A stretch of DNA of 64,000 bases from Ampelocalamus luodianensis (GCA_036346255.1 CM070632.1:19609408-19673407); one strand, 5' to 3'. Counted from the stretch's first letter, positions 1 through 13,403 are shown. The notes: a model not told the origin generated them from the letters alone. Translations and numbers: made by a program.

Positions 1-430
1 CATATGGAGTAATAAAGGAAGTTTTCTTCATCTTCTTTACTCATATTGATCCGTGGTACTCGAGTAAACATCTAAAAAACTTAACAACTCACACCCGGAA
101 GTAGAGTCTACAAGTTGATCGATGCGAGGAAGGGGAAAGTCATCATTCGGACAAGCTTTATTAAGATCTGTAAAGTTAATACACATTCGCCATTTCCCAT
201 TGGCCTTTCTAACCATTATAGGATTGGCGAGCCACTCTGGGTGGTCGACCTCACGAATGAACCTAGCTTTGAGAAGTTTGTCAATCTCTGACTGGATTGC
301 TTCTTTCCGATCAGATGCGAAATGCCGTAGCTTCTGCTTGACCAGTTTTTTGTTAGGCTGTAGAGCTAGCCTATGCTCGATCACCTCCCTGGGGACTCCG
401 GGCATATCGGACGCCTGCTAGGCGAATACG
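1..430 (-). pseudogene. pol: Reverse transcriptase N-terminal part (Tat-type pol), broken
   Basis: The frame from 405 to 37 carries the start of a gypsy RT: a KLLKARFIREV segment, then WLANPIMVRKANGKWRMCI, DLNKACPNDDFPLPRID and FLDVYSS. In active elements the last motif reads FLDAYSGYHQI and leads to the catalytic strand. Just upstream, FA-stop-QASDM replaces the usual FAWQASDM: TGG has become TAG at 418-420. After about position 50 the frame is lost, and KTSFITPY continues in another frame up to base 1. RT would copy the element's RNA into DNA in virus-like particles; this copy cannot make it. The YVDD box lies outside the window. Confidence 0.85.
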
Positions 431-687
431 TCCTGGTTAGCTCGGAGGAAGGAGACGAGCGACTCTTCCTATTTAAGGTCGAGTCCTGTCCCGACCAGTA
501 TCTTGGCACCCTCTAGAGAAGCACCTCAGTCGAGTTGTACCTCTTTTATCTGGTCGGAAGGTTTCGGTGTCATCTTCGGCCTTGAATGTTTGACCTGCAC
601 GTTAACGGTGTTAGTTCCCCTGGTCGGAAGTTCATCGACCAGTTATAAGCATTTCCGATCGCATGCGTAGACTATCTTCTGATCGCC

Positions 688-1275
688 TCAGACCGTGATT
701 ACACCCTTTGGTCCCGGCATTTTCAAACTCTGATAACCGTAATGCGTGGCTATCAGGAATTTTGCTAAAGCTGGACGACCAAGAATTGCATTGTATGCAG
801 TTTCAAAATTTACCACATCAAATGAAATTTTTTCTGTTCGGAAGTTGTCAGGCTTTCCGAACGTAACCAGTAGGGACAAGTGCCCTATTGTCTTAGCGGT
901 AGACCTAGGAACTATACCATGGAAGGCATATTTCACAGGTTTTACCTTAGATTTGGGAATCTACATGTCTTCCTAAGCACTTGCAAATAAAATATTTAGA
1001 GAACTACCCCTATCTATCAAGACCCGATTAACCCGGCAGTTATTAATAGTAGGCTCAACGATAATTGAAAACCTACCTGGTCGAGTCGAAGGAATGGGGC
1101 AGTCTTCTTTGCTGAAGGAGATTATCGTCTCCAACCACCTTGAAGGTTTAACGACGATCGAAGGTTCGGTAAGGTTGACTTCTCGCTCCATGGCTTTTAG
1201 GTGACGTCTGGATTCGTACGAAGAAGATCCACCAAAGATCACATCGACGGTGTGCTGAGGTTCTTGGTACTCCAT
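688..1275 (-). pseudogene. pol: Aspartic protease region (Tat-type pol), active site altered
   Basis: Two adjoining frames (1275-973 and 936-688) give the protease of a gypsy polyprotein. The first has TVDVIFGG, a typical Tat-group gag-protease junction, and RVLIDRGSSLNILF, where the normal active-site triad is D-G/T/S-G; here Gly is replaced by Arg (AGG). The second has FETAYNAILGRPALAKF, the conserved ILGRP flap and helix region that closes retropepsins. A frame break lies between them, around 940-975. Retropepsin cleaves the Gag-Pol precursor during particle maturation. With the D-R-G site and the break this copy should be inactive. Confidence 0.8.
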
Positions 1276-3531
1276 TTCTTCGTCACCATCTTTGTCCTTC
1301 TTAGAGCTTGTTTCCCTGAGCTCTTGAATTGACGGGAGTGGACCTTTACCTGCATAATAATCTTCCAGCTTCTTTTGTCAAGCGCGACAATTGCGCAGGT
1401 CGTGTCCTGCTTGCTGGTGGAGAGGACACCATTTTTTATTTTTCTTGTAATCATTGGTCGGAGCCTTAGCCTTGCCACGACCAGAATAATCCCTTCTTCC
1501 TTTGGAGAATTTTTCAGGAACAGCAAGAACCTCTTTATCGTTGGTTCTGCCATGCTTCTTTTTCTTGAGAGTCTTCTTTTACTTCTTTTCCGTCCTATCT
1601 AAGCCAGGTTGGGGAATTTTATCCTTTCGATCAACGGCTTCGTTCCACTCGACCGCTTCACTGGCCGTAGCGTACTTGTCAGCCATGTCGAAAAGCTCGA
1701 TGGTTGTTCGTGGGGAATGTATAGCTAAATCCTCCGTAAACCTTCAATTTCTTAATCCCACTTTGAAGGCTTGGATAACGGAAGATTCTGCAACCTCCGG
1801 TATTGAGTTACGAACTTGGCTAAATCTTTTGATGTACTGCCAGAGAGTCTCGTTAGATTTTTGCCATATTCTATGGAGATCATCTTCTTTTCCGGGTCGA
1901 TCGTACATACCCTGGAAATTTGCAATTAGAATGTCACAGAGTTGCTCCCAAGTATACACGGACCCGACCGGTAGGTTAAGCAACCATGATTGGGCTGATC
2001 CTTCTAATACCGTAGGAAGATAGTTTGCCATTACATTTTCATCACCACCAGCAACTCTAATAGCAGTGGTATATATCTGGAGAAATTTCAAAGGATTTTA
2101 GGTCCCATTGAATTTATCCATATTGGCCGGTCGGAACCTATTTGGCCAACGTACAGCCTGGAGCCCTGCTGAGAAGGCTCGACAGCCTGTGATAGTTTCG
2201 TGGCGACTTCTTTGAAAAGGTGTCGGATTGTAATCGGTTGGAGACCGATTTCTAGGAACGGATTGTCGGTGCTCCAATGTCCTGATTCGGTCGTGGATGT
2301 TAGTAGAACACCTCCGACCGCTTGCCTGGTTCAGGTGATGTCGAAGATCACCTGGTCCAAGCGATTGCTCCTCTCGACGAAGTGAGGGTGAGGATTCCTG
2401 GAATAGTCTCCTCCCCTCATGTCTTGTTGGTCGGAATCGTCGAGGTGGTCGCAGTGTCAACTGATCTTCAACACGACCATGCCGGCCCCGCCGAAGAATG
2501 CCGACGGTCATGGTTCGACTTTGCGGTGCCTTCGCTCCCGATATGCTTCGCGGCGCCGCATCGCTGTTGGATAATCTCGATACTTGACTCGCGAGTTGGG
2601 CAAAACTCGAGTTCGGCCAGGGTGGTCAAGTATTTAACATATCTCTGACTCGCTGTAGGTTTTGTAATGTTACCGAAGGTCTCGAAGGATTTCTGCCAGA
2701 AGAAGGTGTTTGATGGCTTGAATCCCCCGATCTCCCGATCGATCTTGCCTGGTCCCTTACATTGGTTGGGGGAGGATCATGCGAATTAACTGATGGACGT
2801 CCACCAGTTCTGTTACCTCCGGCATTTGGTGCTTGACCGCCCGTACCATCTCCATTATTACGTGGTGGCGAGGCAATGTATGGAGGACCGTACACGACAT
2901 TTTGATGTGTATCTCTGATCGCATTGACCTCGTGCTTCCAGCAGCGATCCTCCGATGAGCTTCCGTCGTAATCGATGGAGAGCCTTTCAGAGCTTCTACG
3001 AGAAATTTCCACGACGGAGAGCAGTCGGTGATCAGCACTTCCTGAGGTTTTCGGAAGGGTCTCAACCTGATCCGGCGAGTCGCCGATCGAATGCTTAGCT
3101 TTATCATCTCCACTTGGTTTATGACCAATGGAGGTTTCATCGACACCGTCACCAGGTGTCGGTTGGATCCTGGAATTGCTCGAAGCCGTCGGTGAGTACC
3201 TATCAACCATGATCGCATCAAAGGTATATTGAACCTCGAGTTGCGGTGTTGAATTTTCGTCACCTTTTTTGCCGGTCAAAAGGCCCGGGCTTGCTGAGGC
3301 TTTAGGGTGTTCCGAACTGGTCGGAAGCACTTCCACTGAAACCGCCACTGATCGTAGCGGTGTGTCTTCATCCATCCGGTCGACTTCACCGATTTCTGCC
3401 ATGGGCGAACCGGCGGAGGAGGACGATGAAGAAATTTCGTTTTCCTCCATGGTGTGCATGCATGCATCCATGTCAAGGTTGGCATAGTCCGCCAGGTCGA
3501 ACCAATTTTCTTCATCCCAACTTCCCGCCAT
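1239..3531 (-). pseudogene. gag: gag (Tat-type), with frameshifts and stops
   Basis: The likely start is the ATG at 3531-3529 (MAGSWDEENW), 80 bases after the primer site. The first 300 codons (to 2626) are acidic, Ser/Gly/Pro-rich and low in order, as in the N-terminal part of Tat gag. A frameshift follows near 2626. The frame 2511-1744 then carries FSAGLQAVRWPNRFRPANM, an in-frame TAA at 2098-2100, and the core capsid segment FLQIYTTAIRVAGGDENVMA with WLLNLP and QYIKRFSQVRNSIPE. The end (1553-1239) is basic, with a CPLHQQAGHDLRNC cluster resembling the family's zinc-binding motif. Gag would form the particle and package the RNA; this copy is broken at several points. Confidence 0.75.
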
Positions 3532-3610
3532 AACCGCATCAGCGATCACAAACAGGGAATGGACAAAGATTTGATGAGCAGAAAAATTCTTCTGAGATTC
3601 CACGTCGCGA

Positions 3611-3628
3611 TCCCCACGGACGGCGCCA
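3611..3628 (-). other. Primer binding site of Tat-type element
   Basis: On the minus strand TGGCGCCGTCCGTGGGGA begins two bases after the LTR end. TGGCGCCG... primer sites are typical of Tat-group elements in grasses. A tRNA 3' end pairs here to prime minus-strand DNA synthesis. Confidence 0.75.
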
Positions 3629-3630
3629 GC

Positions 3631-4311
3631 TGTCAACGATCAAGACGTCGATCTTACAAAAAGAAAAGGAGAAAGTGACGTGGGAAATCTAAGGAAATAA
3701 TGAGACTGTTCTTTTATTAATATGAACTGGGTTTTACAGAATATGATCTGAGAACACTACTTGTTCCCTTACAACCTCAGACCTATCACACGAATCTACG
3801 GCTTGTGCTTTAGTCTGATGGCTATGTCTTATATTGCCCTCTCTCCCCTTGATCTGTCCAGGTTCCATCTTTAAATAGCCCTCGAAGAGGTGGCAGTTAC
3901 TTCCAGAGAAGATGTCTGATGTGAAGTGTTGCGTCTGGTCGGAGTCAAGTGACAGTTGATAATGAACCAACCGTTCGGCGGTTATATGTCTACGAGACAT
4001 ACAACCGCATGGAGGTTATTCGTCAGTGCTTCTGGATAAGAAACGTCGTATGGTATGGAATATACACGTGTTCCATTCATCACACGGTAGAGAATATACC
4101 TTGAATCTGTTCCAAGTATCAGTTCATACCTTTTACGAGCAGTTCTCCTGGTCGGGAGCTTGGCTTAGGCCTTCGTCCGACCAGGGTATCCATTATGTAA
4201 CCTCTGGAATCTCTACGACCAGTGAGGTCGTGCACCTCAAGGGTTACGACCATGGAGACGTATGGTCTTTTATATATTAAAAATAATATATAGAGGTTTT
4301 AATCCTTGTCA
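3631..4311 (-). repeat. 5' LTR of Tat-type element
   Basis: The LTR runs from TGACAAGG at 4311 to CGTTGACA at 3631 on the minus strand, about 681 bp with TG...CA ends. A TATA-like CTATTTAAAG lies near 3879-3870 and an AATAAA signal near 3718-3713, so the U3-R-U5 order fits transcription leftward into gag. The outer end (4311) is set only by the TG rule and could be a few bases off, because the other LTR is not in the window. Confidence 0.65.
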
Positions 4312-5513
4312 CCCTCCGTATAAAACTTTCCAAATGACTACTTGTAATCCATAAATTCAAATTCAATCAGCCAAGTTATTTTATCACTATCCATCCAGCA
4401 AATATTTAGACCAACTCCAATATCAGTAAGATATCCATTAGTATTAGAAACATACTTTCCAATAACCATCCGATATATCCATTGTTCCACCTCATTAATC
4501 AATAAATCAATCCTATAATGACAGTAGATCCACCCCAATACAATATTTCCACCAAGTTCATTCTTTATGCAAGATTCAACCCAACTTTACCAAAATTAAC
4601 ATCCTGAATTGATAAGAGAATTCCAATTCTTTTCGTCTTTTATTCTCCGCGTTTACTACACACATTTCTCACTTCACATTCTCTGACAAATCCAATCATC
4701 ATCTTAATTCAACTTAAGATCTATTTTCAATCCAATTTCTCGTTTTGATACCAAATAATCAAAACCATGATTCAAGTTTAGATACTCTTCAAGATCAATT
4801 CAAAGTTCCTCCATGATCATTTTCATTTTCTTTCTTCATATTCTATATAATCCACTGATCTGCTATTCTTTAAACCATTCGTAATCAAGGCTTATCCATA
4901 ATCATACCCTAGTATCCACAAGAGCTTCAAACATCAGCAAATCTTAGAATTTCTTCATCCCCAAATTCAGACTAGCAATGATTGCGAGAGAGAGAACAAG
5001 GGAGAAAGACAGAACGACCTAATTGGGGAAAGTCAGTTAGACCCAAAGAACAAATAGCCGGAAAGCTATTAAGAAGCAATAAAATACGACACTTAAGCAA
5101 AAAGGTCCTATTACACGGACTAAACGATACTGGGAATGGCAACTCTACTAAAGCACCTCTAATCTAACTTATATGGATGGTTGACTTGAAACCATCGACA
5201 GATCTTGAGACTTTTAGGCCATCCGTTGCATTGATCACGAAGGGCCCAATCCTATAGAGATTCCTAAGGTAAGAAGGTCAATTTAACTTTGAAAATAGAT
5301 TTTAGAAAAGATAAGATGTAAGAACCTAAGAATGAGATAAGAAATGATTAGAACAAGATGAGTAAAAATAGAATAAGATAAGAATAGAATAGAATAGGCC
5401 GAGAGAAGAATAACTATTCATGTTAATTGGTTGGTTTGATTTAGAAAATATTTTTTTAAAACTTTAGACTAAAATGACCATGCTAACTATGGTTGCGTCC
5501 TACAGTCGATATG
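4312..5513 (-). other. Untranslated leader of a gypsy element, no gene seen
   Basis: AT-rich sequence between the Tat-type LTR and a primer binding site. No reading frame here shows a recognisable domain. Its position directly after the primer site of the 5530-9071 LTR (minus strand) makes it the internal leader of that element, interrupted at 4311 by the Tat-type insertion. Confidence 0.55.
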
Positions 5514-5525
5514 GTTCTGATACCA
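5514..5525 (-). other. Primer binding site, initiator-Met type
   Basis: On the minus strand TGGTATCAGAAC lies four bases beyond the LTR end. It differs in one base from TGGTATCAGAGC, complementary to the 3' end of initiator-Met tRNA. It sets the minus orientation of the element. Confidence 0.75.
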
Positions 5526-5529
5526 TCTC

Positions 5530-8500
5530 TATCGGGACCCTGGATCACTGAATCCGAGCCCTCTGTGTATTATGAACTAGTTCCAGATTAGTAGCTAGTC
5601 CACACAGTTTTCAACATCGATGAAATCATATCCATACAACAAGGTAGCTAAGAAGTAGACAAAATAAAATTACTTAGTAGCAAAAGGACCTTATGATCAA
5701 GTTTTACAGAGTTTGCCACACAGGGCTTAACAACAACACAGTAAACTTGCAGTAGAATAAAATAAACTTGTGGTAGCCATCCGACATGCCCACAGGGAAT
5801 CAAGTGGAGAATGCAACATAGTTCGCATAGTCTTCAAACTACTACTCCTCAAAGAGCGTTGTGCTCCCCGGTTCTTCCCCCGTGACTGATCAACAAATAG
5901 CGTAAAGCCGTGAGTACCTAAAGTACTCAGCAAGTCATAGAGAAATGTATGCACATAATATTCATGCAAGGCTTGACAAAGACAACTTTATGGCTATATT
6001 GCAGAAAGGAGTATTGATAGTAAATACAGTAAATAGATTAAAAAACATACTTAAAAATAGTAATAAATAAATAGATAATGCTTTGAAACAACCAATAAAC
6101 CTCTCATTCACTTCCCAACCAACAACCAGCGAACAACCCGTTCACTTCCCAACTGATCCACCATCCAAACATTTTTAAGAAAAAATCCACCCCTCGTGTG
6201 AAATCACTAGGCATTGTTCATAACCAGGGACACGGCTATTCGAATAGTTTTAATACTCTGCAGCGGTTGTACAGCTTGACCCACAAGAGATAATCCTCTT
6301 TTAATGTCAGACAAGACATGCTTCCGAAGGCGTGCGACTAAGTGATTATCACAAGGCTTTTACAAAGCTCTATTTTGATCCAGTTCTGCTCGCTAAGGAT
6401 TCGCCACACCGGCCACCTCTTGCACCACTTATCGACCCAAACAGACCTAAATCACAACATTGCTAATTATTCAGCCAGATCCACCCTATAAATAGACTTG
6501 TGGTTGTATGGTATGGCCTAGATCAATGGCGCACAAAGTCAAGTCCTTAGGGATTGCTCAGGTGAGACAACCACATCCAACGTGCCTCGCACACCTCATT
6601 GCCTATCACACCCTACAATGTACCTCACGTACTTTGCCTCGTGCACCCCCTTTACGACATGATCACTCGTCCAAGCATAAATCGTTTTGTTTACCCAAAC
6701 CAATGACAAACCCTGCCATGGCACAAAATTTTGTAACAGTGATCTTGCACCACGATTCCATATCTCATTAGGTCAAAATTAATCATTTATGAACATGTGA
6801 TCGTGAATCCAGTCGCACAACTAAAGCATGGCTAAGCATATAACGCACCCATGTTTGTAATTAAACATGTCCAACTAAGATTAACCCAACCATGGTGTCT
6901 AAGGATATATGTCAATTACAATTATACAAGGAAGCATAATGACAATTAGGCATTTAACTATTCCCGAAAGCATTTATTATAAAACTAGCAATGCATGTTG
7001 ATATAAAACAATATAATTTTATAAAATGGGTACGACATGATCAAAGGTCTACGACTTGCCTTTGTTGAAGGTTTGAATTGCTTCGGTGGACGGTTTCAGG
7101 AATTCTTCGGAAACGTCGGAATCTACACGTGAGAAAAGAGCCAAATAAATATAACAATTCCAAATAAAATCCAAAAATTACCAAATTAGTAGTGATAGAA
7201 AGATATCAAATTTAGATGAATTTAGAAACAAGAATCAACGGAATCGGAGTTCGTGTGAAGGAGAACGAATATCCGAAAGTTTGCGCTCACATGAAATGAT
7301 AGAAATTCCAATAAATCGGAACAGAGATAAAATCAATTGAAATTCTGTGCCGGTTTACTTCACAGTGAGCAAAAGGATTGGATGGCAAAGGGGTCCACTA
7401 GCAAAAGAGAGATGCAAGAGCAAGGGTATGAGGGAATGACAAGGGGGTCCCATTGTCATTGAGACAAAGCAAAATAAAGCACAGCATAGAGAGGAGAGAC
7501 AGAGGCAGAGAGAGGCGCAAGGGCAAGGGCAACCGACGACGAGAGGAGGTCTGGCGGAGGGTGGCAAGGGCCAAAATGGATTCCTGGGAGCGAGACGGTT
7601 CTAAAGGTGGTGATGGCGTCACCAGTAGAGGTCCGGCGCAGCAAAACGGCGGCGATGACAGTGGGGAGATAGTGGTGCCGGTGAACCGACGATGCATTGA
7701 GGGAGATAGAGGGAGCACTGCATAGAACGTTACGAGGCGAACTCAACGGAGTGGACGATGTTGCCGGGGGATCAACGATGGTGGCGGAACGTGAGGAGGA
7801 AGGTGGTTCGACCGATGATGGGAAAACCTCGATTGCAGAGAAAGAAGGCGAGAGAGGGGGGCGAACTCGAAGAGGTGGAGGAGGAGATTGAGGGGCACAC
7901 TATGACTTGGTTGGTTTGGAGAATGGATGACCGGAGAGGGAGAACGCGGAGGTGGTGCTCCGGTCGGAGTTGAGGAAGGAGGATGGAGCTGCTAGTGGGA
8001 GTTACGCTTTGTGGGGGGAAAAGAGAGGAAGGGAGAAAGGGAGGAAGCTACAGGGCCTTGCCGGCTTTAAATAGAGGAAGGGGAGGAGGCAAGCCGGCCC
8101 ATGGAGAGGACGCGTGGGATGGGGAGCCTTGGCGCGACCGGTGTGGCGCACAGTGCGCGTGGCGCGCACGGGATGCAGAGCATGGGGCGGCGACATGGGG
8201 GAGGGCTGGGGGCGGCATGGGAATGCTAGGACATGGGAAGAGGGATGGGTGGCATGGGGGCAGGATGGCCAAATGCTAGAGCGCAGGGCATGGGCGCATG
8301 CTCCTCTTCGGAAGAAGATGATTAGGAAGAAAGAGGAGAGAGAAAAAAGGAAGAAAAAAAAATTTGGAAATTCCAAAGAAAATTTATAACATTCCTTGCA
8401 ACCTGAAAAGAAAAAATAAAATACTTTTAGAATTATTTGATGTTTATTTTAAAATTTTAAAATGTTTTCCGCTTAACATTCAACGTACGCTTTATTAAAT

Positions 8501-9071
8501 TCGATAAAATGCAAAAACTCCAAAATAATTCCACGCTTTTAAAATAATTAGTTTAAATTAAATTTTACAACCGAGAAAAGGAATTTTTGGGAAAAACATA
8601 AAAGGAAACAATTTAAATTAAACTCCAAGGAAAAGTAAAAGAATTAGTAGAAAATCCAAGAAAGTCTAGCAAATCCAATAAATCAGTTTTGATTTTAATT
8701 GAAGTTTGATTGTTCATATTAAACAGTTTCACCTTCTGAAAATATCACATTAAGCTTTTAACAAATGAAGATAAATCAAATGGTTCCTTTTTAGTTTTTT
8801 TAGTTTCAAAAAAAGACTTCAAAATTTGGGAAAGCCGAAAAGAAATAAAAAAGAACTCAACGGAAATAACAACAAGGTCTAGGGAAAAGGAAATCCAAGG
8901 TAAAAACCAGAAAATAAAATAATTTTTTTTAATTAATTGGAGTTTCATTTACTCACATTAAATTGTTTTTAATTTATGATATTTCAAATTAAGCTTTAAC
9001 AATTCAGAAAAAATGAAATGGTTACTTTTATTTTGAAATTTTCAAAAAGGCTTGAAAATTGGGATGCTACA
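5530..9071 (-). repeat. 5' LTR of a minus-strand gypsy element (Tekay/RIRE3-like)
   Basis: About 3.5 kb. On the plus strand it starts TATCGGGACC (a TG-to-TA change at the end) and closes at GGGATGCTACA. It shares blocks with the other large LTRs of this window: the GTACTCAGCAAG stretch near 5920, the ACGGCTATTCGAATAG stretch near 6235 and an AT-rich tail. A GC-rich block at about 7380-8300 holds a minus-strand TATA-like CTATTTAAAG near 8070. Open frames in the GC-rich block look like compositional artefacts, not genes. Only one LTR is in the window, so this may be a complete element continuing to the left or a remnant. Confidence 0.75.
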
Positions 9072-9185
9072 CATGCATTACAATGCCGGAATATACAGTT
9101 GGTTAATCTCCACAAATGGATTGAGAACGGGATAGATTCTTTCCAAGTAGTTATTGTACACAGACAAAGTTGGAACTACAAAATG

Positions 9186-12100
9186 TGTCAAACCCCGGGC
9201 GTGGAATACCCGAAGGCCTCGTGTGTGTACTGTACTAGTCCCATGATCAGTGCTAGAACACACATCCACAACATTGCCATACACATTCATACACAATATA
9301 CATACAACATAAAACAAATATGGTACTTAACTTAAGCGATTACATCACAAGGGTATAATACACGGCCGACCGGCCAAATAAAACGACAAGTATCAGAAGT
9401 AGTAAGTTAAACATCGGAAGCAAAAGTATCAAACCCAAAAGTCTAGCGGTATGCCCATCCAACCCTCAGACAATCGACAAGGATAAGACATATAAAGACC
9501 CGTTCCAGTACCCCCTAGTACCAGGACCGAAGAAGGCGTCGTCCGGCATTTGATCATCCTCGCCATCTGAACAACAATTTAAGGAAGATTGAGTACATTG
9601 CATACTCAGCAAGATTTGTAGTGTATCGCAAAATTTATATGCATGCTTGGCTAACAAGGAATGAGGCTTTATGCTACAAGTTATAATTAGCATTAAGCAA
9701 GTTGTATTTGCAATATCAATACGTAGTATTTTATAACGGAATTTTCAAAGAGCAGTTAAATACTAAGGAACAACATGTATGTAACATAATAAAATGACAA
9801 ATAGGAACCCTCCTTGGCTACAATCAACCTTTTATTCTTATCCATAGACATGGCACTTAAATTAAATAACAACAAACCATCCCATTTCCTTTCCCGGTAA
9901 AATTATTTTTGCAAAAGAAGAGACTATACCCGATGAGGTGTCACTAAGCATACTCATGACCACGAGCACAGATATTTAAAAAGATTTACACTCTGTAGAG
10001 GTGTATAACATTACCCACAATATACGAATTCTCTAGTTTATCCAGCATCCGTCGATACCACCGCTCACGATCTTTTAGTAAGCAGTCTAGAGCACGTAAC
10101 GAAACCTTTACATAATCTAGTCCTAGCCTTGCACTAGCCTGGCAATGACAACCCTCACTTCAATCTCGGGTACATCCCATCAAAGTGAGGCATTAACCAT
10201 TGTGTCGGCAAGCTTTGTTCCCAACGCCTCAATGAAAGGAGCCCATTCGATCAATCACACATGCTCGTACTACTATGACCTACCAACATACAAGGCTAGT
10301 CTTCGATGACTTAATTAGCTAAGGCTATACCATACTGACACATGTGATTGTACACTTAGGCTTAGATATGATTCACCGGCATTCGGTCCTTAATTGACCC
10401 GAGCGAGGATCTACCCCTATCGATCTACATGTGAGATACACCTCTCACACTACTCAGATTATAATATAACTCGCCCGCGTCATAAACTAAGTTTTTTATT
10501 TTTATTTATATACAAAATAACAGAGGTAAACCCCTCTGGACCATCATTTCAAAATCTCCCAAATTCATATTCAATATTTCATCCATTTTCTAATTTTAGT
10601 AAATCTAGAGCCTAGCTAAGCACTTGTACGATATTCACAATCGAAATACCCAAACTGGCATTATCTCTTGCCTAAATCATAACCTAATGGCTACAATAAT
10701 AAGGATACCAATATTTCAAGGAGGACTATGCATTGACTAGGAATATTACTACCATTACCTACGGATATAGCAGTTTAAAGCAAACATACACTCATGCATA
10801 ATAGAATTTGCAAAAAGAAGTACCATAATTGAAATAATGGGATCAACATGGTCAAATGAGGTGCTTTCCATGCTCTGGTATCTCAAAGTATGAGGATGGA
10901 GGTTCGTCAAAAATTTCGTTCGAAGTATTGACGTCTATTCAAAAAGAGCCGAGAGTAAATTAATTATAGAAAAAATAATTTCAACAGTAAAAAAATCCAA
11001 ATATTTTTGCATATTCAGACATGGCATGATGTTAGATGAATTTAGAAAAAAGAATCATCTAATTTGGAGTACATATGCAAAAGTTATTAAGGTTTGAATT
11101 TAGTTCGGTTTTGAAAATCCTAAAATTAATAAAAAGGATGACGACGAAAGCGTCTTTTCTGAGGTTTACGCTTTCTAATAGAGATAGCATATTTTCCTCT
11201 GAGTTCTTCTGAGGTTTACGCTTTCCAACAGAGAAAGCGTATTTTCCTCTTAATCAAAAGCGACTTTTCTCATTTTTTTTTTCATTTTTTCCAATCTTTT
11301 TAACTTACATGTGGGGCCTACTTGTCAGTGGCTAATTTTCTTAACTTTAATTAAAACAAGTAGCAGCCCCACATGTCATAGACTCATTAACTATTTAACA
11401 AATGATTAAATTCTGATTTTATTTAATCTGTTGACAGCTGGGGTCCACATGTTAGTCTCTCGGGTTTTAAATCGTGTTTTAAAACTAAGAACAGTGTATG
11501 GTCCCACATGTGAGTGAAAAATATACTAAATGTGTTTTAAATTAGATTTTCAATTAAGTTTTCAGTCAGTCCCACATGTCATTGGTTAGTTTCATTTAAC
11601 CACTATCATTAGTGTTAAGCTAATACTCATCTCGAGTGGGACCCACTATCAACAAGAGAGAAGAGAAGAGAGCAGAGCTGGACCGAGCGCAATGGCTAGC
11701 TTGCCGGTGATGAATGGCACAACATCTTGGCTTGGGGATGGGCAAAATGGGTTCCCCTCTCAACGGCGATCCCACCGGGTGGTGGCGGAAGCCAGAGAGA
11801 CGAAAAGACGTGGCGCTACACCAGCGAGAAGCGGCAAGGTGCCAAAGATCCGAAATGGTTTTCGCGCGAGAGGCTAGGACAGAGTGATAGGTGGCTTGCA
11901 TTAGCTTTAGGGACAACGGTGATGTTGTAGGCGGCATCTCAGGGACCAATGGTCACCGGAGCGGCGGCGACACTATCTCCCGCAGTGGCACCATGATTCC
12001 TAGGATAGGATGGCTAATCTACTGATCTAACGCGCATAGAAGCACTAGGAGACTACTAGAAGCTCACCAAGACAGTTGACAACGTTAGAGGATGGTCGGA

Positions 12101-13398
12101 GTGGCTTGGTGGCATTAAACAGCGGTAGCGCAAAGGAGGCTCTCAGTGCTTGCGCTCTATGGTGATAGAGGTTCTACAAGAAACAACGTATTAGATTCCT
12201 AAGGTCCAAAGGATTGTGTGGATGCAAGGAATTGGACAGAGACTCACTGGGCTTCGAGGAAGAATGAAAATGACGGTGGCAGTCGTGAGAGAGAAAGACG
12301 ATGGTGAAGCTTGGATTCTTAGCAATTCTGCCTGCATTGAGTAAGGGGAATGCATCAATGAGGTATGGAACACATTGTCACGTGCTAGCATTGAGCTCGA
12401 AGTCACCAGAGCAACGAGAACGTGTTGGCAAGATTGGGTGCACGCCGGAGTTGAGGGAGACGTCGGTGTTTTGGTGCTACATAGCTCTCAGAGCTGCACT
12501 GAGCAAAGGAGATGAATGAGTACGGTGAGAGGCACGTGATGACACACGTGTTGCGAGCAGGGAAGCTCACTCGAGGCTATGATGGAGGAAGGCTTGCTCA
12601 CTAGCGTCGAGAACGACACTCTCGTTTCCGGCGAAGCAAAGCACGAGGAGCTTTAATTCTTTGCGAGAAGTGAGAATGGCGAGCTAAGAAACTTGTGACG
12701 CGGTGAGGAGCTTAAATGCAGCCGAGAATGACGCGAAAGATGCTGTGAGAAAATAGCGCAGCGTACGAGTTTCTCACGCTGAGCTTCGGTCTCATCATCC
12801 GCGTGGGATAACAGCGCGTCGACAGGGCAGCTAGCATGGGTGATGGTAGGTGGAGGCAACGGGGCAGGTGAGGCTCTAAACTGTGTGCGTCGGTCGTGTT
12901 CCATGGGCGAGCGGTGGAGCAGGCAAGGTGAGCTGGCACGCAGGCGCGGGCGTGAGGTGGACAAAAGGTTTTGTCAGGTGGGGCCATCGTGTCAGTGAGA
13001 GCACCAGCGTGGCTCTGGCGTGGGCTAAGGCGCTGCGTGAGACAATTGGGCCACGCAAATTTGTCCCATTTGGCTCGGCCAGAATTCGAATTAAGTTTTC
13101 AAATTTTCAAGCCGACTGATTGTTGTTTAAATTTTTAAACATAGTAAATAAACTCCAAAATTTATGGAACTTTTTGTGTGAGTTTCTGATACAATACAGT
13201 TTGTTGTGTAAATGATTTATGATTTTATCTATTTTGTGATTTTCTCAAAAATTCTTCCAAGTTATAAATGCATTATTTTTTCTATAAAAGATTTCAAAAC
13301 ATGCTCAATTAAATTTTTCCCAAATAAACCTGCTTAAATTTATTCCCTCACTTATTTTTTAATATATTTACCCAAAATGGGAATTTTGGGATGTTACA
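9186..13398 (-). mobile_element. Solo LTR, gypsy (Tekay/RIRE3-like), TSD AAATG
   Basis: A 4.2 kb LTR stands alone. On the plus strand it starts TGTCAAACCCCGGG and ends GGGATGTTACA, flanked on both sides by AAATG (9181-9185 and 13399-13403). There is no internal domain, so it is what remains after recombination between two LTRs. The minus orientation follows from the TGTAACATCCC start typical of the family. Inside are a 50 bp tandem duplication near 11156-11255 and a GC-rich block (11640-13080) with no credible gene. Confidence 0.9.
11156..11255. repeat. 50 bp tandem duplication inside solo LTR
   Basis: GAGGTTTACGCTTTC recurs at 11161 and 11211, each followed by a diverged AACAGAGAAAGCGTATTTTC-like stretch. 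It is two copies with a 50 bp period. Confidence 0.7.
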
Positions 13399-13403
13399 AA
13401 ATG

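Larger units (their letters stand above)
1..4311 (-). mobile_element. Ty3/gypsy Tat-type retrotransposon, 5' half
   Basis: Read on the minus strand, this has the order 5' LTR (4311-3631), primer binding site (3628-3611), gag (from 3531), aspartic protease (about 1275-688) and the start of reverse transcriptase (420-1), then leaves the window. The protease-RT order and the gag and protease motifs are those of the Tat group of non-chromodomain gypsy elements, which includes the RIRE2-like elements of rice. Several frameshifts and stops show a dead copy. The second LTR lies left of the window, so no target-site duplication can be checked. It appears inserted in the untranslated leader of the next gypsy element (4312-9071). 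Confidence 0.85.

Noticed and set aside
7355..8389. Several overlapping open frames in a GC-rich block
   Set aside because: They lie within the 5530-9071 LTR on both strands without any recognised domain.
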